Notes: generated by a model from the letters alone, not told the origin. Shown: positions 33,460 to 42,724, numbered from the stretch's first letter. The stretch is DNA of 51,048 nt from Clostridia bacterium (GCA_017399535.1 JAFQBX010000001.1:1-51048), one strand, 5' to 3'. A program made the numbers and translations.

Positions 33460-33750
33460 ATGTTTTTACATATCGGCGTGGATACGGTGATAAAGACCGA
33501 GGATATTATCGGCATTTTTGACCTCGACACCTCCACCGTTTCGAAGCATACGCGAAAATATCTCAACATGGCGCAAAAAAACGGTCGGGTAATCACCGTT
33601 ACCGACGATCTGCCGAAATCTTTTATCGTTTGCACCGACGAGGACGACAGGAGTAAAAAAATTATCTATCTTTCTCAAATTTCGTCCCAAACACTGCTCA
33701 AACGTGCCGGAAGCATCGGCGAAAATTACTTAAAGCGAATAAAAAAATAG
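33460..33750 (+). CDS. remB: Extracellular matrix regulator RemB/YaaB (DUF370)
   Basis: The protein has 96 aa, beginning MFLHIGVDTVIKTEDIIGIFDLDT, with SFIVCTDEDDRSKKIIYLSQIS later, as in YaaB/RemB proteins encoded between recF and gyrB. The RemA/RemB family binds DNA as repeat-recognising oligomers in B. subtilis. ATG 33460 has GGGAG at 6 bp. A longer frame from 33331 only translates the repeats. The direct repeats immediately upstream could be its own operator, which is inference. Confidence 0.9.
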   Translation: MFLHIGVDTVIKTEDIIGIFDLDTSTVSKHTRKYLNMAQKNGRVITVTDDLPKSFIVCTDEDDRSKKIIYLSQISSQTLLKRAGSIGENYLKRIKK

Positions 33751-33875
33751 CTTGGAAAAAGAAAATTATCGGAAAAGTTTTTTCCGTTCATATAAATTAA
33801 GTTCAAAAAAAGCAAAAAATCCCTGCCGTTGCCCATTTTAGAGTGACGGACAAAAGGTTAAAAGGAGATAAAAAG

Positions 33876-35840
33876 GTGAGTAACGAAATAAACGCAACAA
33901 ACCTCAATACACCAATCACCGAAAAGTATGACGAATCCTCTATTCAGGTACTCGAAGGACTCGAAGCCGTCAGAAAACGCCCCGGTATGTATATTGGCTC
34001 GACGGGTGAAAGAGGACTTCATCACCTCGTTTACGAAATAGTTGACAACGCTATCGACGAAGCGCTTGCCGGCTACTGTACTCATATCGAGGTTGACATT
34101 TTAGAGGGCGATATCATCCGCGTTGCCGATAACGGACGCGGTGTCCCCGTAGGAATGCATCCGAAAATGGGCATCCCGACGGTCGAGGTTGTTTATACCA
34201 TCCTCCACGCAGGCGGTAAATTCGGCGACGGCGGATATAAGGTTGCAGGTGGACTTCACGGCGTAGGTGCGTCGGTAGTTAACGCGCTTAGTGAATACCT
34301 CGAGGTTGTAGTTCGCAACGGCGAAAACATCTATCGTCAGCGCTACGAAAGAGGTAAAACGGTTACTCCCCTCGACATAATCGGCAAAACGAACGAAACG
34401 GGTACCACAGTTACCTTCAAGCCCGACCCGACACTCTTTACCGATACCACCGTTTACGATTTTGATATATTGGCAAAGAGATTGCAGGAGCAGTCCTTCC
34501 TCAACGCAGGAATCAAGATTACCCTTTCCGACCTTCGCGGCGAGGAGGAAAAGAGCCAAACCTTCCATTACGAAGGCGGTATCAGAAGCTACTGCGAATA
34601 TCTCCTTTCAGGAAAGAAGAAGGATCCCCTTCACGACGACGTAATCTATATGTCGACCGCAAATGACAAGGGTTCGGCAGAAATTGCTATTCAGTTTAAT
34701 ACAGGATATGATACAAATATCATTTCCTTTGCTAATACAATGCACACCATCGACGGCGGTACTCACGAATCCGCCTTTAAGACGGCAGTAACCCGCGTTA
34801 TCAACAGCTATGCAAAGAAGTTTAAGTTCCTCAAAGAAAGCGACACCAATCTTCGCGGTGAGGACGTTCAGGAAGGTATGATTGCCGTTGTCAGCGTAAA
34901 GCTCGAGGATGCCCAGTTTGAATCACAGACAAAGGCAAAGCTCGGTAATACCTGGATGGGCACGATGGTTAGCCAGATGATTGGCGAACAGTTGATGGAT
35001 TATCTCGAAAATAATCCTGCTGTGGCAAAGATTATTATTAACAAGACGATTGCTTCCGCAACCGCTCGTGAAGCCGCCCAGAAGGCAAGGGAGGTTTCGC
35101 GCAAGAAGGACGGACTTTCCCGCGCGAGAATGCCCGACAAGCTGACTGATTGCATCTCGGACGATGCAACAAAGACCGAAATTTACATCGTCGAGGGAGA
35201 CTCGGCAGGTGGCTCGGCTTGCGACGGCAGAAACAAGACATATCAGGCGATTTTGCCCCTTTGGGGAAAGATGCTCAACGTTGAAAAAGCCAGAATCGAC
35301 AAGGTTTATGGCAACGATAAGCTGACACCGGTCGTTACCTCTCTCGGTACCGGAATCGGTGACGATTTTAACATCGAAAAGCTCCGTTATCATAAGATTA
35401 TTATTATGGCGGATGCCGACGTTGACGGTGCGCATATCCGTACCCTGTTGCTCACCTTCTTCTTCCGCTATATGCCGGCTCTGATTGAGGAAGGACACAT
35501 TTTCCTCGCTCAGCCGCCGCTTTTCAAGGTAACAGCAAAGGGCTCAAAGGGTAAGAATTTCAGATACGCATTCTCTGATGAAGAACGCGACACCTTTATC
35601 GCCGAGCTTGGCGGTAGCGAAAAGGTCGACGTTCAGCGATACAAGGGTCTCGGTGAAATGGACCCCGAACAGCTGTGGGAAACCACAATGGACCCTCAAA
35701 CCCGTACGATGTTAAAGGTAACAATGGAGGACGCAGAGCTTGCTGACGCCGCATTTACCTTATTGATGGGTGACGAGGTTGAGCCGAGAAGAAAATTCAT
35801 TGAGGACAATGCCCTCAACGTAACAAATTTGGATATTTAA
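33876..35840 (+). CDS. gyrB: DNA gyrase subunit B
   Basis: The ATPase subunit (654 aa) of gyrase introduces negative supercoils together with GyrA. The GHKL ATP site shows EIVDNAIDEALAG and DNGRGVPVGMHPK, with GGLHGVGASVVNALS. The TOPRIM part has VEGDSAGGSA and MADADVDGAHIRTLLLTFFFR, and the C-terminal QRYKGLGEMDPEQLWETTMDP is standard. GTG 33876 is chosen because AAGGAGAT lies 9 bp upstream; the frame extends to 33843. gyrA follows after 16 bp. Confidence 0.96.
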   Translation: MSNEINATNLNTPITEKYDESSIQVLEGLEAVRKRPGMYIGSTGERGLHHLVYEIVDNAIDEALAGYCTHIEVDILEGDIIRVADNGRGVPVGMHPKMGIPTVEVVYTILHAGGKFGDGGYKVAGGLHGVGASVVNALSEYLEVVVRNGENIYRQRYERGKTVTPLDIIGKTNETGTTVTFKPDPTLFTDTTVYDFDILAKRLQEQSFLNAGIKITLSDLRGEEEKSQTFHYEGGIRSYCEYLLSGKKKDPLHDDVIYMSTANDKGSAEIAIQFNTGYDTNIISFANTMHTIDGGTHESAFKTAVTRVINSYAKKFKFLKESDTNLRGEDVQEGMIAVVSVKLEDAQFESQTKAKLGNTWMGTMVSQMIGEQLMDYLENNPAVAKIIINKTIASATAREAAQKAREVSRKKDGLSRARMPDKLTDCISDDATKTEIYIVEGDSAGGSACDGRNKTYQAILPLWGKMLNVEKARIDKVYGNDKLTPVVTSLGTGIGDDFNIEKLRYHKIIIMADADVDGAHIRTLLLTFFFRYMPALIEEGHIFLAQPPLFKVTAKGSKGKNFRYAFSDEERDTFIAELGGSEKVDVQRYKGLGEMDPEQLWETTMDPQTRTMLKVTMEDAELADAAFTLLMGDEVEPRRKFIEDNALNVTNLDI

Positions 35841-35856
35841 GGGGTGGTGAGTGAAA

Positions 35857-38481
35857 ATGGCAAACAAAGAAACGGTCTATTGGCCCAAGGACGAAGAAAC
35901 TAAAATTATACCGGTTGAAATCGTTGACGAGGTTAACAAAAGCTTCCTCGACTATTCAATGTCGGTAATTGTCAGCCGTGCTTTACCCGACGTTCGCGAC
36001 GGATTCAAGCCGGTTCACCGCCGTATTCTCTATACAATGTACGAAAACGGACTGACCCCCGACAAGCCGCACCGCAAATGTGCCGACACGGTAGGTTCGG
36101 TTCTCGGACGTTATCATCCGCACGGTGACTCGTCGGTTTATGACGCGATGGTTCACATGGCGCAGGACTTTTATTTACGCTATCCGCTGGTTGACGGACA
36201 CGGAAACTTCGGTTCAATCGACGGATACCCTGCTGCTGCCTACCGTTATACCGAATCGAGAATGAACAAGCTTTCGACCCACATGCTTGACGATATTGAC
36301 AAGGAAACGGTCGATTTTGTACCCAACTATGACGACAGATTAAAGGAACCCTCGGTATTGCCTACCCGTTTCCCGACGCTTCTTGTCAACGGAACTCAGG
36401 GTATCGCCGTTGGTATGGCGACCAATATTCCGCCGCACAATCTCGGCGAGGTTATCGACGGAATGTGCTGTCTCATCGACAATCCGGACGCCGAGCTTGA
36501 CGAAATCTGTCAGCATATCAAGGGACCCGACTTCCCTACCGGCGGTATCGTTATGGGAATGTCAGGAATCCGTGCCGCCTATGCTACCGGCCGCGGAAAG
36601 ATTATCATGCGCGCAAAAACCGAAATTGAGGAGCTGGCATCGGGCAAATTCCGCATAGTCATCACCGAAATTCCGTATATGGTTAATAAAAAGGAGCTCG
36701 TAAAGTCGATTTATGACCTCGCTGTCGAAAAGCGCGTGGAAGGAATTGACGACGTAGTTGACCATTCGAGTAAGCGCGACGGAGGTATCCGCATTGTCGT
36801 TGACCTCAAACGTGACGCTAATCCGCAGGTTGTACTCAACAAGCTCTTTGCCTACACAAAGCTGCAAAGCACCTTCGGCGCAATCAACCTTGCGCTGGTA
36901 AACGGACGCCCGAAAATCCTCACCTTGAAGGAAATGCTCATGCACTATATCGATTTCCAATGCGAAATCGTCGAGCGCAGAACGAGATATTTCTTACGCA
37001 AGGCGCAGGAAAGGGCACACATTCTCGAAGGACTCAAAATTGCGCTCGACTTCATCGACGAGGTAATCGCAATTTTACGCGGGTCAAAGACGGTTGCCGA
37101 GGGTAAGGAAGCGCTCATTAACCGCTTTAATCTGAGCGAGGTTCAGGCGGCCGCTATCGTGCAGATGCGACTCGGCCAGTTGACCGGACTTGAAAGAGAA
37201 AAAATCGAAGAAGAACTCGCCGAATTGGTCGAAAAGATTAAGGAATATCAGGAAATCCTCGCCAAGCACGAGCTTGTCCTCGATATAGTTAAGACCGAGG
37301 CGCTCAACATCCGCGACAAGTATGCCGACGACCGCCGTACCGAAATTACTGCCGTCAGCGGTGACGTTGACATCGAGGACCTCATCCCCGAAAATGAAAA
37401 CGTCATTACCCTTTCGCAGATGGGATATATCAAGCGCGTGGTTTCGGACGAATTTGGACTCCAAAATCGCGGCGGCAGAGGTAAAAAAGGCGCCGTCAAC
37501 CGTGACGAAGACGTTACAAAGCAGATGTTCGTTTGCTCGTCGCATGACCGACTCCTCTTCTTTACCAATATGGGTAGAATGTATAAGCTTAAAGCGTACG
37601 AAGTACCCGAAGGCAGTCGCACCTCAAAGGGACTTAACATTGTTAACGTCCTGCCGCTTCTTCCGGACGAAAAGGTCAGCGTAATGGTTAAGGCGAACGA
37701 CCTTTCGGAAGAGGGCAAATATCTCTGCATGGTTACAAAGCGCGGCGTTATCAAGCGTACCGAGCTTAATAAATATGATTCAAACCGCAAGGGCGGCATC
37801 AACGCAATCGTCCTTGACGAAGGTGACGAGCTTAAATGGGTTCAGCTCACCGACGGTGAACGCGACCTGCTGGTTGCTACACGCGACGGCTGGGCAATCA
37901 GATTTAAGGAAACCGACTGCCGTCCGATTGGACGTACTGCTCGCGGAGTTAAGGCAATTACCCTTCGCGGAGACGACGAGGTCGTCGGAATGGTCCAGGT
38001 TGACGAGAATAAGACACTTCTCACCGTCACCGAGACCGGCTTCGGCAGAAGGTCGCCGTTTGACAACTATCGCACCCAGACGAGAGGCGGAAAGGGTATC
38101 ACCAACTACCGCACAGCCAAATTTGGCAAGGTTGCGGCAGTTCACGCCGTTGACGAGGGCGATGACGCAATCATTATCACCAGCGGCGGTATCGTAATCC
38201 GCGTTTATACCGAAAGTGTCAGCATCTTTGCCCGTCCGTCAAAGGGTGTTCGAGTAATGAAGCCCGATGAAGGCACATTCGTCGTCACGATGGAGCTTGC
38301 CGAGCATAACGACGAGGAGGAAACCATCGAGGTTATCGACGACGGAAGCGGCGCAGAGGGAGCAGAAACTCCTGACGAAGCCGCATCGGCAGAGCAAGAG
38401 GAGGTAATCCTCGACGAAGCCGACGAAACCGATGACGGCGACGAGGTTGCCGACGACGGAGATGACGGAGACGAGGAATAA
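35857..38481 (+). CDS. gyrA: DNA gyrase subunit A with acidic C-terminal tail
   Basis: The breakage-reunion subunit has 874 aa. The quinolone-resistance region [19 protein letters not shown] keeps Ser and Asp at the positions equal to E. coli Ser83 and Asp87. The catalytic tyrosine lies in [10 protein letters not shown]. Six beta-pinwheel repeats include the GyrA box [12 protein letters not shown]. After ~825 residues comes a tail almost only of Asp, Glu, Ala and Val. The sequence just past the stop codon still encodes acidic residues in another frame (38487-38579). ATG 35857 is preferred to GTG 35851 by spacing to GGGGTGG. Confidence 0.95.
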   Translation: MANKETVYWPKDEETKIIPVEIVDEVNKSFLDYSMSVIVSRALPDVRDGFKPVHRRILYTMYENGLTPDKPHRKCADTVGSVLGRYHPHGDSSVYDAMVHMAQDFYLRYPLVDGHGNFGSIDGYPAAAYRYTESRMNKLSTHMLDDIDKETVDFVPNYDDRLKEPSVLPTRFPTLLVNGTQGIAVGMATNIPPHNLGEVIDGMCCLIDNPDAELDEICQHIKGPDFPTGGIVMGMSGIRAAYATGRGKIIMRAKTEIEELASGKFRIVITEIPYMVNKKELVKSIYDLAVEKRVEGIDDVVDHSSKRDGGIRIVVDLKRDANPQVVLNKLFAYTKLQSTFGAINLALVNGRPKILTLKEMLMHYIDFQCEIVERRTRYFLRKAQERAHILEGLKIALDFIDEVIAILRGSKTVAEGKEALINRFNLSEVQAAAIVQMRLGQLTGLEREKIEEELAELVEKIKEYQEILAKHELVLDIVKTEALNIRDKYADDRRTEITAVSGDVDIEDLIPENENVITLSQMGYIKRVVSDEFGLQNRGGRGKKGAVNRDEDVTKQMFVCSSHDRLLFFTNMGRMYKLKAYEVPEGSRTSKGLNIVNVLPLLPDEKVSVMVKANDLSEEGKYLCMVTKRGVIKRTELNKYDSNRKGGINAIVLDEGDELKWVQLTDGERDLLVATRDGWAIRFKETDCRPIGRTARGVKAITLRGDDEVVGMVQVDENKTLLTVTETGFGRRSPFDNYRTQTRGGKGITNYRTAKFGKVAAVHAVDEGDDAIIITSGGIVIRVYTESVSIFARPSKGVRVMKPDEGTFVVTMELAEHNDEEETIEVIDDGSGAEGAETPDEAASAEQEEVILDEADETDDGDEVADDGDDGDEE

Positions 38482-38591
38482 CAGCCGTCGAAGCCGACGA
38501 GGTTGCCGACGAAGCCGATTCTGTCGAGAAATATTCGGTAGAGAAACGGATTCAGTCGAGGAAAATCGGTAAAAAATAAATATGACGTAAT

Positions 38592-38627
38592 AAATCCCCC
38601 CTGTCAGTAACGGCAGGGGGGATTTTT
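38592..38627 (+). terminator. gyrBA terminator
   Basis: AATCCCCCCTG and CAGGGGGGATT form a GC-rich hairpin followed by TTTTT. Confidence 0.85.
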
Positions 38628-38667
38628 ATGTGCGGCGATAAGAAACATTTATCATAACAACCTAAAA

Positions 38668-39138
38668 CTATAATACGCTTATAATAATTTTGCCTTTTTT
38701 CATGGCATAATCAATGGCGATTTTGGTGCCGCTTTTGCGGTTGGTTGGGACGCTGTCTTTGTCATAATAAACAACGCAATAGTGGCTGCTATCTATCATA
38801 TCAAAGTTGCGTTCGACGTAGGCGGCTTTGCCTGAATTCATTATTTTTTTGGGGTAATAGGTGTCCTCATAGTTTTCAAGCAGGTAATTTCTATATTGCT
38901 CGGTTATATACGGATATTCGGCTCGGACATAGACTCGGCTTATGTGTGGGTGCTTTTCTTTCATTGCGGTCACAAGTTCAAGACACAGGATATTAAATCG
39001 GCTCTTGCTCCCAAAAAGAAAGGTGTCAACCTTTTCGACAACAATCAGTTTCTCAATAATCTCCGCAAGTTTTGATTTTAATTCTTCGGTTTCGTTTATT
39101 CTTCTATGACCTAGAAAACAACAAGTATTTTTACACAT
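38668..39138 (-). CDS. SLOG-superfamily (DUF1273-like) protein
   Basis: The protein has 156 aa. It starts CCFLGHRRINETEELKSKL, has FLFGSKSRFNILCLELVTAMKEKHP in the middle, and RKSGTKIAIDYAMKKGKIIISV at the end. This is the pattern of the Rossmann-like SLOG/DUF1273 proteins, which are thought to sense or hydrolyse nucleotide-derived ligands. GGTGGTGA precedes the ATG. It is divergent from an XRE regulator, with two CCATATATGG operators in its promoter. The pair is AT-rich and looks like an acquired cassette inserted between gyrA and the P-loop gene. The signalling role is inference. Confidence 0.82.
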   Translation of the reverse strand: MCKNTCCFLGHRRINETEELKSKLAEIIEKLIVVEKVDTFLFGSKSRFNILCLELVTAMKEKHPHISRVYVRAEYPYITEQYRNYLLENYEDTYYPKKIMNSGKAAYVERNFDMIDSSHYCVVYYDKDSVPTNRKSGTKIAIDYAMKKGKIIISVL

Positions 39139-39158
39139 AACAAATCACCACCTATCCA

Positions 39159-39187
39159 ATTTTACCATATATGGTCTAAAAAGTCCA
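39159..39187 (-). promoter_or_regulatory. Promoter of the SLOG gene
   Basis: On the minus strand TGGACT (39187-39182), 17 bp and TAAAAT (39164-39159). The operators at 39165 and 39185 lie in its spacer and on its -35. Confidence 0.6.
39165..39174. promoter_or_regulatory. Operator 1, CCATATATGG
   Basis: This perfect 10-bp palindrome directly abuts the -10 of the SLOG promoter. It is the proposed binding site for the XRE protein at 39253. Confidence 0.65.
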
Positions 39188-39194
39188 TATATGG
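39185..39194. promoter_or_regulatory. Operator 2, CCATATATGG
   Basis: An identical palindrome, centred exactly 20 bp from operator 1 (about two helical turns). It overlaps the -35 of the SLOG promoter and lies 58 bp upstream of the XRE start. Confidence 0.65.
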
Positions 39195-39252
39195 TCGATG
39201 TTGTTTTCCTAAAACGCATAAACTCTTATTAGAACTTTTTAGGGGTGATATT

Positions 39253-39495
39253 ATGGATACAAGAAAAGCTGTGGCAAACAGATTATTAGAATTATGTGAG
39301 GAAAAAAGATTGTCGGTAAATGCTCTGGCAAGTGTTTCTGCTGTTCCGCCTTCAACATTGAAGAATATAATAAACGGCGGAAGCAAGAACGCCGGCATTG
39401 TTACCATTAAAAAATTATGTGACGGCTTGGAAATATCGCTATATGACTTTTTTAACACCGAAACATTTAAAACTTTGGAACAGGAAATAAAATAA
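39253..39495 (+). CDS. XRE-family helix-turn-helix regulator
   Basis: The protein has 80 aa and is an HTH_3/XRE fold covering residues ~5-66: AVANRLLELCEEKRLSVNALASVSAVPPSTLKNIINGGSKN, then IVTIKKLCDGLEISLYDFF. GGGGTGAT precedes the ATG. It has no sensor domain, so it probably acts as a simple dimeric repressor of itself and of the divergent SLOG gene through the twin palindromes. A terminator follows. Confidence 0.9.
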   Translation: MDTRKAVANRLLELCEEKRLSVNALASVSAVPPSTLKNIINGGSKNAGIVTIKKLCDGLEISLYDFFNTETFKTLEQEIK

Positions 39496-39503
39496 TTCTG
39501 ATA

Positions 39504-39540
39504 AAAACCTCTCTGCTGATTAAGCAGAGAGGTTTTCTGT
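39504..39540 (+). terminator. Terminator of the XRE gene
   Basis: AAAACCTCTCTGCT and AGCAGAGAGGTTTT pair perfectly around a short loop. Confidence 0.85.
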
Positions 39541-39607
39541 TAATTAGAGCACATTCAGTAATGGCAGGGGAGTTTTTTATGTGCAAGGGGTAAGATTGTA
39601 TTGCGCG

Positions 39608-40684
39608 TTAAACTGATGCGTCCACTTGACGTAGCAGGGAACAGGTGATTTCGTCGGTGACGTCGGGGCGTCGGGCTCGGTCATAGTAGGATGAAAGCAG
39701 TTCATTCTGCTCGCGAGCCGACCTTAAAGCGCCGACACAGCCCGAAATCAGCTCGTCGGTCGCTCTTTTGTTAAAAAGCAGCCGTTGCCGCCTCGACGAC
39801 AGCGCCGACATATCTATAAACCGTCGCGAATGGTAACGGCGCAGGTCGGCGCGTATTGACAGATAGCGGTTTTCGGTGCAAAAGGCGACACGCAGCTCGG
39901 GGACGATGACATGCTCGACGCGGTCGGGGAAGAAGGGACACATACAACTGATAATGTCCAGCCCAAGCTCGATTGCCGAATAGCGAATTGCCGTCATTAT
40001 CACCTTTGCGGCGGCAGAAAAGCGGTCGTCGATGATAAAAATTCGGTCGGCGGCGTCGAGTAGGGTATCGTCGCGAAAAATCAGTCCGTCGGGAGTGACG
40101 GCGCTCAAAAAACGCAAGGTTTCTCGACCGCGACCGCCACGGCTTTTGCCGAGCAGCTTTGCCGCCGACATCATGCCGAACTTTGCCGCCCTGTCACCGT
40201 CGGTCACATCCGCCGACATCATGAAGCTGTCGCGTAGCAGCGACCTTGCCGCCGAAAAATAACGACCGGCCCGTTCATAGTCGGCGGCTCGTTTTTGGTA
40301 GGCGTCGGTAATTTCGGCGGCCGTTTCGTTAAGCAGGGAATTGTTACGGGCGGCGTTAAAATCGACGGCAATTTCACGAATTCCGCCGATTCTTTCGTCC
40401 AGATTGTGCGGAAAGGAGCCAATCACCGCCGCCAATTTGATTTCGGGAGCAAAAACGCCTTCGATACGGTCGGGGTCACGCGGATTTTGTGCCAAAAAAA
40501 CGGTGATACCCCTTTCGTTCAGTCGCTCGGCAACCGAAATGAGCGCGTCCGACTTTTTCATTCCGACCGACCCTTTGAGCAAAAAAATGCGTGTGTAGTC
40601 GGCGAGATTTCTTTCTACAAACGACAAAAAGCCGCTTGTGTCCACGGCTGAGAGAAAATAATTATTCGGATATGTAAAAGACAT
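39608..40684 (-). CDS. P-loop NTPase-like protein with degenerate Walker A (PRK06851-like)
   Basis: The protein has 358 aa. The start FTYPNNYFLSAVDTSGFLSFVERNLADYTRIFLLKGSVGMKKSD matches the opening of a clostridial/bacillar family with two linked P-loop-like domains, in which the loop normally reads GGPGTGKS. Here it is GSVGMKKS (38-45). The Gly before the catalytic Lys is lost and a Lys pair appears. PEIKLAAVIGSFPHNLD and, in the second half, PELRVAFCTENRYLSI are the repeated family features. The protein may bind but not hydrolyse nucleotide. GAGGG precedes the ATG. A 36-aa membrane peptide gene lies 121 bp upstream on the same strand. Family recognition is moderate. Confidence 0.75.
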   Translation of the reverse strand: MSFTYPNNYFLSAVDTSGFLSFVERNLADYTRIFLLKGSVGMKKSDALISVAERLNERGITVFLAQNPRDPDRIEGVFAPEIKLAAVIGSFPHNLDERIGGIREIAVDFNAARNNSLLNETAAEITDAYQKRAADYERAGRYFSAARSLLRDSFMMSADVTDGDRAAKFGMMSAAKLLGKSRGGRGRETLRFLSAVTPDGLIFRDDTLLDAADRIFIIDDRFSAAAKVIMTAIRYSAIELGLDIISCMCPFFPDRVEHVIVPELRVAFCTENRYLSIRADLRRYHSRRFIDMSALSSRRQRLLFNKRATDELISGCVGALRSAREQNELLSSYYDRARRPDVTDEITCSLLRQVDASV

Positions 40685-40805
40685 AGCAAAACCCTCGTTA
40701 AATCAAGTTTTGCTATATTCTATGCTGCCGCCGCTCGATTGTGTCGGCAAAAAGGGAAATGTGGCTGTCCCTTTTTTAATGTGACGAACGGTTACAAATG
40801 TGACG

Positions 40806-40916
40806 CTAAATCACCAAATCGACTAGCTGGGCGCCAAAATAGCCGACCGCAATCAGCGCAAAGCAGAGCATGGTAAAGCCAAAGGCACGAAGAAAAATTA
40901 AAACACCGCTTTTCAT
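40806..40916 (-). CDS. 36-aa single-pass membrane peptide
   Basis: An ATG at 40916 with a strong GGGGTGA 5-6 bp upstream opens a 36-codon frame ending at TAG 40806. It encodes MKSGVLIFLRAFGFTMLCFA followed by LIAVGYFGAQLVDLVI, essentially one membrane helix with a short basic N-terminus (positive-inside, C-terminus out). It is too short for standard gene callers. It lies upstream of the P-loop gene on the same strand. Function unknown. Confidence 0.6.
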   Translation of the reverse strand: MKSGVLIFLRAFGFTMLCFALIAVGYFGAQLVDLVI

Positions 40917-41052
40917 AATTTCACCCCGATATAGTGTGGGCAAAATCAGAGGAAAATATACTTTTTCGGTGGGACAAAATGAATGGTCATGCCCCTTTGC
41001 ATAGAATGGGTTAGGTAGGGTAAAAAATGACTTGGATTACTCTTTTTACCGC

Positions 41053-41081
41053 TTGAAAGCAGGGTTGCGACCGACTAAAAT
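41053..41081 (+). promoter_or_regulatory. Promoter of the mecA-like gene
   Basis: TTGAAA (41053-41058), 17 bp, TAAAAT (41076-41081). The start codon is only ~20 bp downstream, leaving a very short leader. Confidence 0.6.
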
Positions 41082-41101
41082 TATTGTATGGAGGTAGCGT
41101 T

Positions 41102-41665
41102 ATGCATATAATTTTTGACTCTCCGAAGCAGTTTAAGATTGAGCTCGACCGCGCCGACCTGTCGGCGCTCGACATTACATATCAGCAGATGGATTACAAC
41201 GACAGTCATACACGCGAGGTGCTTCAAGGACTGCTCAAACGGATTGGACTGCCGGGCGGCTTCGACGGGGAATCGGGGCGAGTGCTTATCGAGGTGTTTC
41301 CGCGAGCAAATGACGGCTGTACGGTGCAGTTTACCTCGCTCGAAGCGGCTCCGTCGACGGCAATTCGGATGAAAAAGGTGAAAGGGGAAACCGCTGTATT
41401 TGAGTTTGATGGAATAAATGAGCTGATTGACGGATTGAGGGCGGTGAAGGGCGCTTTTTCGGGGACGGAGATGCCACGCGAGATTGAAATTTACGAGCTG
41501 ATGGAGAAATACCGCGCGATAATTTTTATCGACCGAGAGGAGAGGCGGTTGCCGCATATTTTAGGCGAGTTTGCAAGGCGGCTTAAAAAGCCGACGCTTG
41601 CCGCCGCATACACCGTCGAGCATGGAAAAAAGATGGGCGGAATGGACGGCTTTTTTGGCGGGTGA
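41102..41665 (+). CDS. MecA-like adaptor protein
   Basis: The protein has 187 aa. The N-terminal part (FKIELDRADLSALDITYQQMDYNDSHTREVLQGLL) resembles the substrate-binding half of MecA-type adaptors. The C-terminal part (FEFDGINELIDGLRAVKGAF.. YRAIIFIDREERRLPHILGEF) resembles the ClpC-binding half. MecA delivers proteins such as ComK to ClpCP in B. subtilis. This copy is about 30 residues shorter because the acidic linker is short. GGAGG precedes ATG 41102. It is monocistronic with its own promoter. Confidence 0.78.
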   Translation: MHIIFDSPKQFKIELDRADLSALDITYQQMDYNDSHTREVLQGLLKRIGLPGGFDGESGRVLIEVFPRANDGCTVQFTSLEAAPSTAIRMKKVKGETAVFEFDGINELIDGLRAVKGAFSGTEMPREIEIYELMEKYRAIIFIDREERRLPHILGEFARRLKKPTLAAAYTVEHGKKMGGMDGFFGG

Positions 41666-41728
41666 GCGCAGAGTGGCGTGAAGGGAAAGCGAAAAGGTGC
41701 TTTTTGCCATAAATAGTCGCAAAATCGC

Positions 41729-41757
41729 TTGACCGTGAGGGGAAATCGGGTTATTAT
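41729..41757 (+). promoter_or_regulatory. rpe promoter
   Basis: TTGACC (41729-41734), 17 bp, TATTAT (41752-41757), about 40 bp before rpe. Confidence 0.65.
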
Positions 41758-41795
41758 AGTGATGGAAAGTAAATTTTTCAGGAGATTTTTTGATT

Positions 41796-42452
41796 ATGGT
41801 AAAGATTTCACCCTCAATTTTAACCGCCGACTTTTTGGAGCTGAAAGGGGTTGTCCGTCAGCTCGAGGAGGCAGGTGTCGAAATGCTTCACATCGACGTA
41901 ATGGACGGCGATTTTGTACCGAATATTTCAATCGGATTCCCCGTTATCGATTCGCTTGCACGTCACACCGAGCTTCCCCTCGACGTGCATTTGATGATTC
42001 AGCGTCCTCAGCTTTATATCGAGCGCTTTGCTAAAAATGCCGAGCGAATCACCATTCATTACGAGAGCGACTGTGATGTTGCCGCGACCTTGAAGCAGAT
42101 TCACGACTGCGGCGTTAAGGCGGCAATTTCGGTCAAGCCGAAAACGCCGGTTAGCGAGATTTATCCCTATCTTGACATGGTCGAGATGGTGCTGATTATG
42201 TCGGTTGAGCCGGGCTTCGGCGGTCAGTCGTATATCCCCGAGGCGACCGAAAAGATAAGAGAGCTTCGTGCCGAATGTGACCGACGCGGACTCGCCGACA
42301 TGGATATTCAGGTCGATGGCGGAATTAACTTTAAAACGGCAGGAGAGGCGGCAAAGGCAGGGGCAAACATCCTCGTCGCAGGCAGTGCGATATGCGACGC
42401 CGCGGATATGAAGCAGGCGGTTGCCGAAATTCGCCGACTTGCCGCCGAGTGA
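41796..42452 (+). CDS. rpe: Ribulose-phosphate 3-epimerase
   Basis: This TIM-barrel enzyme (218 aa) interconverts ribulose-5-phosphate and xylulose-5-phosphate in the pentose phosphate pathway. SPSILTADF, HIDVMDGDFVPNISIG (metal-binding His/Asp), LDVHLMI, VLIMSVEPGFGGQ and QVDGGI are all present. ATG 41796 is preferred to TTG 41790 because AGGAGA lies 10 bp before it. Confidence 0.95.
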   Translation: MVKISPSILTADFLELKGVVRQLEEAGVEMLHIDVMDGDFVPNISIGFPVIDSLARHTELPLDVHLMIQRPQLYIERFAKNAERITIHYESDCDVAATLKQIHDCGVKAAISVKPKTPVSEIYPYLDMVEMVLIMSVEPGFGGQSYIPEATEKIRELRAECDRRGLADMDIQVDGGINFKTAGEAAKAGANILVAGSAICDAADMKQAVAEIRRLAAE

Positions 42453-42600
42453 AAATTTGAGCGAAAAAGCGAATGCGCGGCTGTGTGAGGTTTTGTGCGA
42501 GAAAAATTGATTTGCTGCCGAGTGAATTGCGCGAAAGGAATCGACGCGTCACCAAAGCCGTGGCGGAGAAACAGATAATAAATAATACGAAAGAAAAGAC

Positions 42601-42645
42601 ACCCCGAGCGGAGTCCTTTTGGATTTGCTCGGGGTTGTTTGTTTA
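42601..42645 (+). terminator. rpe terminator
   Basis: ACCCCGAGC (42601-42609) pairs with GCTCGGGGT (42627-42635), followed by TGTTTGTTT. Confidence 0.75.
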
Positions 42646-42667
42646 TCATGTCGTATTTAACACAAAA

Positions 42668-42704
42668 GAAAAGCTCCCGTCGGGTTAAGACGAGAGCTTT
42701 TTAT
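42668..42704. terminator. Convergent terminator for secDF and rpe
   Basis: AAAAGCTCCCGTC and GACGAGAGCTTTTT form a hairpin with A/T runs on both sides, so it works on both strands. Confidence 0.75.
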
Positions 42705-42724
42705 ATTATTTGAGGTTTAGAAAA

